A stretch of DNA of 5,225 nt from Desulfobacula sp. Lineage in GTDB: Bacteria > Desulfobacterota > Desulfobacteria > Desulfobacterales > Desulfobacteraceae. The DNA is taken from positions 1 through 5,225 of the forward strand of contig JAOZRF010000237.1 in the NCBI GenBank assembly GCA_029940245.1, in the 5' to 3' direction. The translations under genes were made by a program, and so were the position numbers. Shown piece after piece: positions 1 to 5,225 of the stretch (positions within the stretch are counted from its first letter, which is position 1; each line of letters begins with the position of its first letter). The notes under the pieces are model-generated. The model was not told where the DNA came from. It did no database searches and worked only from the letters and a program-made list of their open reading frames with translations.

Positions 1-3000
1 CGATCATCAATATCCTGGTATTCATCCACAAGGATATACCGGTATTGTGCCAGCAGAACCTCTCTTGCCTCTGATTGTTCTATCCCGGCGATTTCCCGCT
101 CTCCGTTTAAAATCTCGACAGCTTCGTCAATAATAGTATCAAACCCAATCGCCTTTTCCCCTGATTTATGGCCCATCTGGTTTTCCAGGCCCTTTTTATT
201 TTCCAAAAAAGACCGGCCGGTCAGACGCATGGCAAACCCGTGATATGTCATTGCCGTCACAAAACTTGCTCTTCTGCCGGTCAGCGCCCGAATCCTTTTT
301 TTAAGCTCGATCATGGCCTGGTGGTTGAAACACAGAACAAGAATCGAGGAGGGATCAACGGATTTAGCCTTGATCAGCCAGGCGCACCGGTGAACAATAG
401 TTTTGGTTTTGCCGGAGCCGGGCCCGGCAAGGACCAGTAAGTTTTTTTCAGGTGGGGCTGCAACAATGGCTTCCTGGATATGATTTTCAAGTGACTGGAT
501 GATCTCTTTATACGCCTCTGCCGTCATGGCCGTTTGAATAAGTGTTTTCTCCCGGGGGAAATGCTGCTGGATAAACAGATCATAAGAGGATGAAAAATAA
601 TCACTGACAAACCCCAGGGCAGTTTTGATTTTTTCAAGGCCCAGACGGGCATATTTTTCCATCACATGAACCTGCACGTTTTTCTGGGCATAATGGTGGG
701 ACAGGGGTTCATAATCGCCTTGAGTATATAGTCTTTTCCGACTTTCCGGAAGCATGGTCAGGGTCATTGCCTGGCGAAACACCCCCAGGCCGTTCTGAAG
801 TGTAATCACCTTCATGTCATGCATGAACAAAAGACTGCGTTCAATTAATGTCTTGTGATCTCCCTTATAGCCTGAAAGAAAAACATCACACTGCATCTCT
901 TTGGTGATATGGGAAAGAAAAAATTCTGCCATCACCTGGGCCTGCCCCTGCCGCAACGGCTTTGGCAGGGCTGAAATGATGGTATTAAGGCAGAGTCTTG
1001 AACAATTGTGGCGCAATTCCATTCTTTTTTTAATCTTCTGCCAGGGAAATTTCACATAAACCATCTGCTGTTCAGCCCCTTTCCTGCCTGCTATTTTCAA
1101 ACTCTTTCCCTGATTTTCTCCTTTGTCGTTGGCAAGGGCCTGTAATATTCTGCCCACAACATCCGTATTAACCTGATCAAATCCTTTGTCCTTCAACCGC
1201 TGGGACATAAGCCGAAGGTGGATGACATCGGCCGTATCCTGGGACATTCCAGCGTCAGGGGATAGTTCCTCCATCAACTCAAGCATCTGGGTTTCAATTT
1301 TAAGAAAAGACTCCAGCAGTTTTGGTGAGTTCCCCTGTCCCTTAGGTTTGACAAAGGCGGTCATGAGAATTCCTTCTTTGACCAGTCCAATCTCGGCCAT
1401 CCGGGATAAAAGCCCGATAACAAATTTTGAATCCAGATATTCTTCCGGCAGGTTTGGAATCTTCCCTAAATTGGCGCAGATAACGTCTGCAGATAATATT
1501 GAATCCTTATCCGCATTGAACAGGGTCAGCAGAATCGTTTTGAACACCATTGCCATCATTTTGGAAAGGTTCAGTGCTGCGATCTTGTCTTCAGCCTCTT
1601 TCATATCCCGGACAAGAGGTTTGCCTTTAAAAAAAAGCGTCTGGTTAAAGGAACGTTTTAAAAACCCTTTTCGCTCAAGCCAACTGACGCCGATTCTTGC
1701 CCGGCCATCATCCTCAGCAAAGTTGGAATAACCGATCAGTCGCATGATTTCCCCCGGGGTGATAACAATCTCCGGAGTTTTCGCACCCCTTTTTTTCAAG
1801 ATACCCAGGATTTTCTTGATATCCTTTAATGAGAGTTTTGAATAGGCATTTAAAGAAAACTGATTTTCAATATCTTCCTGTTCGTATAAGAGGATGCAGT
1901 CTGCAGGCGCCGTATCCCTCCCGGCCCTGCCCGCTTCCTGCAGATAATTTTCAAGGGACCCTGGAATGTCGGCATGAATGACCAGGCGGATATCTTTTTT
2001 GTCGATCCCCATACCAAATGCATTTGTCGCACAGATCACCGGAATTTTCCCGGCCACAAAATCATCCTGGATATTTCGTTTGTCCGGCTCGCTTCGCCCC
2101 GCATGAAATGCCTGTGATGTGATTCCTTTTTCATTTAAAAACGCACTGAGTGCTTCTGTTTTTTTTCTGCCGGCACAATAAACAATGGCGGAGCTGGCAC
2201 CGTCAGAGACACTTTCTTTAAGACAATTGAAAATCACATCATGCTTTTCATTTTTTGTCACCGGCCATACCTGGAAACTCAAATTTTCTCTTTGAACCCC
2301 ACTGATAAAAGAAATTAGATCAAGATCAAGTTTTTCAGTAAAGTGGCTGCAGATTTCTTCAATCACATCCTTTTTTGCGGTTGCCGTAAATGCACCGATA
2401 AGGGGAGGGCGTTTTGAACGTCTGCTCTGTTCGACTATAAAATCGGCAACATTCAGATAATCCGGCCTGAAATCATGCCCCCATTTGGAAAGACAGTGGG
2501 CCTCATCAAAAATCCAGCACCCCACATCCCTTGAGCCGATCAGTTCTGCCACACTGAAATTTCGCAATTGCTCGGGAGAAATATATAAAAGACCGATATC
2601 TCCCAGCCTTACCTTTTCCATGACAGCCCCCCGTTCAGGAAGTGTAAGACTGCCGTTTATGGCACCAGCCGTTTCCATACCCGTGGTCTTATTCAAATTG
2701 TCCACCTGATCTTTCATCAGGGCCTTGAGCGGTGATATCACGATGGTCAGTTCACCAGTCCTGTGATACCGGTGAAGGGCAGGGATCTGGTAACAGATCG
2801 ATTTTCCTCCGCCCGTGGGCAAAATACCCAGCAGGGAGTTGCCTCTAAGATTTGATTCGATAATTTCTTTTTGGAGTTTCCGACCGTCCGGCAGTCTGCG
2901 ATATTCGTCAAACCCAAAATATTTCTTTAACAGCTTTTTAGAATCATTGTTTTCCCTGCAATACTCGCAATCACTGCTGCCGCAGGCATACCGAAGTTGA

Positions 3001-3827
3001 GTGATAATGGCGGAAATCTCCGGGAATTCGTGTTTCACCCAGGGAGGGATAATGGAATTGCTGCCGGACACCCTGAGCCAGGACAAGGCATAGGCAAAAA
3101 CAGGCCTTTTTTGCGGATGATCGCAGAACCCGTCCCAGATTGTTTCAAAGGCTGTTGAACATATTTTCCCCCGGCACACTGCCATAAATATCTGTTTGGC
3201 CTTATCCGTGTCCGGAACAGATTTGGACAAAGAATGAAACAGATCAAAAATACCGGTCATCCTCATTATTCGGTCTTTGGAATAAAACGGCTCAAAAGCA
3301 AAGGCATAAAATGAAATCAACCCGGGGTCACTCCGATTTAACACGGAAAATGCGCCAACCTGATCTTCAAACACAGCCCAGGTAAGTTTGACGTCTGCCA
3401 CCGGGTTATTTTTGCTGTTCTTGATCAACTTGTAATTTTTTATCAGCTTGTGATAGGGATTTTCCGGAAACGCAAGCGGGGACAGATAAAGGGTATCAAT
3501 GACCGGCAGATGCAAAATAGGAGCATCCGGTAAAATTTCTTTTACAAGAGCAAGGTCATGGTTGATAATATTGTGGCCCAGGATATAGTCGGCCCCGGAT
3601 GAAAAGGCCGACAATTTCTTTAAAGCATCCCTGCTGTCTTTAATGTCTTTTTTTTCAAATGTGTTACCGTTAAAAACTGCGCCGACATGAAATATATCTC
3701 CATTGGGAACGGCTTCAAAATCGATAATAAGGGCATGTTTGAATTTTTTAATAATCTGACTGCCTAAACCCTCAGCCGATTTGATAACTTCACTCGGAAG
3801 ATCTGTATCCAAAACAGGCTCTGCCAT
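1..3827 (-). CDS. Exonuclease-RecQ-UvrD fusion helicase (3' end cut by window)
   Basis: A continuous frame of 1275 codons with no stop runs off the left edge. Domains in order: a DEDD 3'-5' exonuclease (about residues 30-150) with IIDFEA (D36, E38), GHNIINHD (D91) and NPVAD (D145); a linker (150-300) with a Cys cluster C282/C287/C290; a RecQ SF2 helicase (about 300-640) with TGGGKS 338-343, DEAH 441-444, TAT 481-483 and QEAGRAGRD 630-638; a winged-helix-like stretch (about 645-740) lacking the usual RecQ zinc cysteines; an unassigned region (about 750-1090); and the start of a UvrD/Rep SF1 helicase with AGPGSGKT 1134-1141, LCFNHQA 1165-1171, TYHGFA 1194-1199 and Walker B DEYQD 1268-1272. The UvrD 2A/2B part lies outside. 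The ATG is the first possible start, because an in-frame TAA lies at 3834-3836. Expected role: ATP-driven DNA unwinding and 3'-end trimming in repair, recombination or defence (inference). From memory, full-length relatives of about 1700 residues exist in proteobacteria, usually annotated only as RecQ family helicase. Confidence 0.95.
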   Translation of the reverse strand, partial: MAEPVLDTDLPSEVIKSAEGLGSQIIKKFKHALIIDFEAVPNGDIFHVGAVFNGNTFEKKDIKDSRDALKKLSAFSSGADYILGHNIINHDLALVKEILPDAPILHLPVIDTLYLSPLAFPENPYHKLIKNYKLIKNSKNNPVADVKLTWAVFEDQVGAFSVLNRSDPGLISFYAFAFEPFYSKDRIMRMTGIFDLFHSLSKSVPDTDKAKQIFMAVCRGKICSTAFETIWDGFCDHPQKRPVFAYALSWLRVSGSNSIIPPWVKHEFPEISAIITQLRYACGSSDCEYCRENNDSKKLLKKYFGFDEYRRLPDGRKLQKEIIESNLRGNSLLGILPTGGGKSICYQIPALHRYHRTGELTIVISPLKALMKDQVDNLNKTTGMETAGAINGSLTLPERGAVMEKVRLGDIGLLYISPEQLRNFSVAELIGSRDVGCWIFDEAHCLSKWGHDFRPDYLNVADFIVEQSRRSKRPPLIGAFTATAKKDVIEEICSHFTEKLDLDLISFISGVQRENLSFQVWPVTKNEKHDVIFNCLKESVSDGASSAIVYCAGRKKTEALSAFLNEKGITSQAFHAGRSEPDKRNIQDDFVAGKIPVICATNAFGMGIDKKDIRLVIHADIPGSLENYLQEAGRAGRDTAPADCILLYEQEDIENQFSLNAYSKLSLKDIKKILGILKKRGAKTPEIVITPGEIMRLIGYSNFAEDDGRARIGVSWLERKGFLKRSFNQTLFFKGKPLVRDMKEAEDKIAALNLSKMMAMVFKTILLTLFNADKDSILSADVICANLGKIPNLPEEYLDSKFVIGLLSRMAEIGLVKEGILMTAFVKPKGQGNSPKLLESFLKIETQMLELMEELSPDAGMSQDTADVIHLRLMSQRLKDKGFDQVNTDVVGRILQALANDKGENQGKSLKIAGRKGAEQQMVYVKFPWQKIKKRMELRHNCSRLCLNTIISALPKPLRQGQAQVMAEFFLSHITKEMQCDVFLSGYKGDHKTLIERSLLFMHDMKVITLQNGLGVFRQAMTLTMLPESRKRLYTQGDYEPLSHHYAQKNVQVHVMEKYARLGLEKIKTALGFVSDYFSSSYDLFIQQHFPREKTLIQTAMTAEAYKEIIQSLENHIQEAIVAAPPEKNLLVLAGPGSGKTKTIVHRCAWLIKAKSVDPSSILVLCFNHQAMIELKKRIRALTGRRASFVTAMTYHGFAMRLTGRSFLENKKGLENQMGHKSGEKAIGFDTIIDEAVEILNGEREIAGIEQSEAREVLLAQYRYILVDEYQDIDD

Positions 3828-3840
3828 AATTGCTTAAACT

Positions 3841-3846
3841 TCTCCT
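3841..3846 (-). promoter_or_regulatory. Ribosome binding site of the helicase gene
   Basis: The minus strand reads AGGAGA here, a strong Shine-Dalgarno core, 13 bases before the ATG at 3827. The spacing is longer than the usual 5-9 bases. No better-spaced ATG, GTG or TTG lies just downstream, and the TAA at 3834-3836 blocks any in-frame start between this site and the ATG, so the ATG at 3827 is retained. I found no convincing promoter in the 88 bases up to the transposase remnant. Confidence 0.55.
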
Positions 3847-3915
3847 GTCGCGTTTAGATATTTCAAACCCAGTTTGGTTTATGTTGTTTGTTGAACAATT
3901 ATTATTGGTTATACT

Positions 3916-4194
3916 ATGGCACAATCATCACCATATGATTTTGATATTTACGCTTGCCCTTCAGGGTATCAGCCTCGCAATCCCAAAGCAAGCGCTTATT
4001 ACAAGTGCGTTGAAAATCACTTTGAATAGCTGGAACAGGTATACCCTAAAGGGCAGAAACCGGGATGATATGTATAAATCCCGCTATGGCCACGGCTTTC
4101 CTTAAATCCACTGTGCCATATGATGATGCTGTTCCCTGCGCCGGCATTGCTGTTCAGACCTAAGTGTGACCTTCAGGTTTTAGTGATTTTTTAA
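3916..4194 (+). pseudogene. IS91-family transposase remnant, frameshifted and internally deleted
   Basis: Three short pieces in different frames match, in order, the IS91-type rolling-circle (HUH/Y2) transposase as I remember it. Piece 1 (3916-4044) contains YQPRNPKASAYYKCVENHFE, an amber TAG at 4027-4029, then LEQVY; this is the usual N-terminus before the zinc-binding region. Piece 2 (4064-4105, shifted one frame) reads DDMYKSRYGHGFP, the expected continuation after VY; the 19 bases between them (4045-4063) look like an insertion. Piece 3 (4116-4160, another frame) reads PYDDAVPCAGIAVQT, resembling the central DAVPGAVIAIQTFGDF region, and PKCDLQVLV (4159-4185) may be a decayed NPHLHVLV. The zinc-finger cysteines between pieces 2 and 3 and the catalytic C-terminal half are gone. 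It cannot encode a working transposase. No ribosome binding site is evident before the ATG. Family assignment is from motif memory only. Confidence 0.72.
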
Positions 4195-4300
4195 ATTTTA
4201 ATCCTCCTCTCTATGCCATAGTTTCAGATGGATATTTTTGAAGAGGAAACATCCCCATGAAGCATCCAGGGTAATTTTAATTGCCGATCCTTTTACAGAC

Positions 4301-4305
4301 AAGGA
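4301..4305 (+). promoter_or_regulatory. Ribosome binding site before the M42 peptidase remnant
   Basis: AAGGA stands 8 bases before the ATG at 4314, normal spacing for a Shine-Dalgarno site. It shows that the peptidase remnant keeps its natural 5' end and that ATG 4314 was the true start before decay. Confidence 0.6.
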
Positions 4306-4313
4306 AAAATCTT

Positions 4314-4585
4314 ATGAACGCAATAAAAATAATTGAAACATTTTCAAATGCACCAGGGGTTTCAGGCTTTGAGGATGAAGTGATATATGCGGCCAAAAAT
4401 TATATCCAGAACTCCCTTGATGTGGTTGGCGTTCTCTCATCCTAGGAAGAACTCGGTTTAAGAGGGGTAACCGTATCGGTCAGAAAAATCAATCCTGATG
4501 TTGCCATTGATATTGCCGAAAAAAACAATATAAAATTCCAGAAAGCGATCCGATCCGGAGACGGAAACAACGGCAGCGTGATAAC
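4314..4585 (+). pseudogene. M42-family metallo-aminopeptidase remnant
   Basis: From ATG 4314 the frame reads MNAIKIIETFSNAPGVSGFE and continues to codon 43, matching the N-terminus of M42 peptidases (FrvX/PepA/glutamyl aminopeptidase type; cytosolic, dinuclear-metal enzymes that trim peptides). It then jumps to VVGVLSS, an amber TAG at 4443-4445, and EELGLRGVTVSVRKINPDVA, the family's (Q)EEVGLRGA block, where the Glu pair supplies the catalytic base and a metal ligand. The TAG sits where Gln is usual, consistent with CAG to TAG. A second jump after DVAID leads to AEKNNIKFQKAIRSGDGNNG, a late segment of the family, after which homology ends near 4575-4590. The parts carrying the other metal-binding His and Asp residues and the C-terminus are missing. 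Roughly 90 codons survive of a protein normally about 340-360 residues. Both deletions kept the reading frame, but the enzyme cannot be functional. Confidence 0.78.
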
Positions 4586-4918
4586 ACCGGTGTCGTCTTT
4601 GCGCTTGAAGCGGGCCTCGAAATTTCTCACCGCTCCCTGTTCCACCAGTTTTAAAAATCGCGCCCTTCCCTGAAGATCCACATAGTGATCCGCAGCAGGC
4701 ACCTTCAGGAACTCCTCTTTTGAGTCGTACTCGAAGATCTTCACCAGCTCCGCGTTGACCTCGGTGACCACGCCTTTGGCCCCGGGCGTGCTGACAGCAA
4801 CGCCCATGGGGAGGACGTTCAGGAGACCTTGAAACTTTTGCTCTATATCTCGAAGGGCCGGCTCCGTTTGCCCGGGCGGGGCCTTGGTTGCTTTTGGATC
4901 TGACTGTTTTTCATTCAT
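4442..4918 (-). pseudogene. Truncated PAS-domain sensor gene, 5' fragment with antisense tail
   Basis: The 158-codon frame starts at ATG 4918. Residues 1-26 are a hydrophilic leader. Residues about 27-110 resemble a PAS domain: FQGLLNVLPMGVAVSTPGAK, then VTEVNAELVKIFEYDSKEEF, and RNFEARFKRKDDTG, the usual end of a PAS core in histidine kinases, diguanylate cyclases and sigma-54 regulators. From about residue 110-117 to the TAG the reading is simply the reverse complement of the M42 remnant, so the native coding part is about 4585-4918 and any output domain (kinase, GGDEF or other) is lost. The native stretch is more GC-rich than the flanking DNA, suggesting a different source. A short peptide could still be made because start and ribosome site are intact, but I would not expect signalling function. 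What ligand or output the intact protein had cannot be told. Confidence 0.7.
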
Positions 4919-4925
4919 GGTCTCT

Positions 4926-4931
4926 CTCCCT
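4926..4931 (-). promoter_or_regulatory. Ribosome binding site of the PAS fragment
   Basis: The minus strand reads AGGGAG followed by a 7-base spacer to ATG 4918, well placed for translation. It supports 4918 as the original start of the PAS-domain gene and shows that the fragment includes some native upstream DNA, to about 4945, where the GC-rich character stops. Confidence 0.6.
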
Positions 4932-4945
4932 GGCTCCCGGAGGCG

Positions 4946-5177
4946 CTTTAAGGATAAGTGAACACTTTTTTGTTTTTTATCAAGAAACAGGTCGAAAGAA
5001 TGTAGTGAGCATAGCGAACGGAACAGTGCGAAAAAAATCTGAGTTTATGCGCTTGTTGGAAATTTTACCAAATAGCGGGAAATATTCTTTTACCGGTTCA
5101 TTTGGGTTGTTGGGCTCTATAATGCAAAAATTAAGGCTTGACCCCTGACCAACCCCCGTTAATCAGAATTACCTTAA
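4946..5177. other. AT-rich non-coding stretch between PAS fragment and trmO-like gene
   Basis: I find no supported gene here. A plus-strand frame crossing it (ending at the TGA at 5146-5148) overlaps the PAS start region antisense, has no recognisable domain and looks like chance. The segment holds a run of T residues after a weak AGTG/CACT dyad near 4957-4966, and the string GCTTGACCCC near 5136-5145, which has the look of dispersed repeat debris seen in related genomes (from memory, weak). It serves as the 3' flank of the minus-strand trmO-like gene. Confidence 0.4.
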
Positions 5178-5178
5178 T
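5126..5178 (-). terminator. Possible weak terminator after the trmO-like gene
   Basis: On the minus strand ATTAAGG (5178-5172), beginning inside the TGA stop, is matched by CCTTAAT (5136-5130), followed directly by TTTT (5129-5126). The arms are only 7 bases and AT-rich and the loop is 35 bases, so the hairpin would be weak. Position and T-run fit a Rho-independent terminator, but chance is a serious alternative. Confidence 0.22.
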
Positions 5179-5225
5179 CAAATTTTTAATTTTATATCCA
5201 GCACCGGAGTCCCGCTGACGGCATC
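5178..5225 (-). CDS. C-terminal end of a TrmO/TsaA-like tRNA methyltransferase (5' part outside window)
   Basis: Reading inward from the right edge on the minus strand gives DAVSGTPVLDIKLKI and then TGA at 5180-5178. The block D-x-x-x-GTPVLDIK is the characteristic end of TrmO (YaeB/TsaA, UPF0066) proteins, SAM-dependent enzymes that N6-methylate t6A37 in certain tRNAs. Only 15 codons are visible, so the catalytic part is not seen and the family call rests on this single motif. Many family members continue past DIK with a PY-containing tail; this one stops three residues after DIK, like the shorter TrmO-like proteins often found in sulfate reducers and archaea (from memory). It could instead be another protein sharing this ending by chance, which I think less likely. 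Confidence 0.6.
   Translation of the reverse strand, partial: DAVSGTPVLDIKLKI

Noticed and set aside
168..440. Plus-strand open frame of 90 codons opposite the UvrD Walker A region
   Set aside because: Antisense to the conserved UvrD motifs and with no recognisable content of its own.
1186..1731. Plus-strand open frame of 181 codons inside the helicase gene
   Set aside because: Serine-rich, domain-free antisense shadow of a clearly coding minus-strand frame.
3866..3881. AAACC/GGTTT dyad in the helicase leader as an operator
   Set aside because: Only five pairs in AT-rich DNA, with no promoter elements around it that I could place.
3830..4105. Plus-strand open frame of 91 codons starting just upstream of the helicase start
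   Set aside because: Only its last 14 codons (DDMYKSRYGHGFP) match anything, namely the second block of the transposase remnant. The rest is out of frame with the homologous reading, so it is not a gene.
4027..4445. Two in-frame amber codons (4027-4029 and 4443-4445), each followed by resumed homology, as possible pyrrolysine or readthrough sites
   Set aside because: Both genes are also deleted, and the first is frameshifted. The family residue at the peptidase site is normally Gln, so CAG to TAG decay is simpler.
4955..4978. AGTGAACACT dyad followed by a T run as a plus-strand terminator
   Set aside because: The loop would be two bases, and pairing reduced to a feasible loop leaves only about three base pairs. 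No supported plus-strand gene lies upstream.
4888..5148. Plus-strand open frame of 86 codons over the PAS start region
   Set aside because: Overlaps the PAS start and ribosome site antisense, has no ribosome site or domain, and ends in the repeat-like GCTTGACCCC string.
3828..5225. CRISPR array, tRNA, rRNA or riboswitch in the non-coding part
   Set aside because: No regularly spaced repeats, no cloverleaf or TTCGA-type arm, and no recognisable aptamer core were seen.

Overview
The window looks like a chromosomal segment from a Gram-negative, moderately AT-rich bacterium. The mix of protein types (a very long exonuclease/RecQ/UvrD helicase, an M42 peptidase, an IS91-type transposase, a PAS sensor fragment and a TrmO-like tail) reminds me of sulfate-reducing Desulfobacterota such as Desulfobacteraceae. 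That placement is from memory of protein flavour, not from any marker gene, and should be held loosely.

Layout. Positions 1-3827 (minus strand) are one uninterrupted reading frame of 1275 codons that runs off the left edge. It encodes a giant DNA-processing enzyme made of an N-terminal DEDD-type 3'-5' exonuclease, a central RecQ (SF2, DEAH) helicase and the beginning of a C-terminal UvrD/Rep-type (SF1) helicase. I translated it codon by codon and found no stop. Both helicase Walker A and B motifs and the exonuclease acidic residues are present. The protein is cut by the window edge just after the UvrD Walker B motif.

Positions 3828-5177 contain no intact gene that I can support. This is a graveyard of three unrelated broken genes: an IS91-family transposase remnant split over three frames (3916 to about 4194, plus strand); an M42-family metallo-aminopeptidase remnant with a nonsense codon and two large internal deletions (4314 to about 4585, plus); and the 5' end of a PAS-domain sensor gene in opposite orientation, joined tail to tail to the peptidase remnant (about 4585-4918, minus). 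The PAS piece keeps a good ribosome binding site and start but reads into antisense peptidase DNA. It is visibly more GC-rich than its surroundings, suggesting a separate origin.

Positions 5178-5225 (minus strand) are the last 15 codons and stop of a gene whose C-terminus matches the ending typical of TrmO/TsaA-family tRNA methyltransferases.

How they work together: no functional link is evident between the helicase gene and the trmO-like gene. The debris between them reads as a tolerated insertion and rearrangement site. The most interesting intact item is the exonuclease-RecQ-UvrD fusion, which puts two motor ATPases of different superfamilies and a nuclease into one chain.
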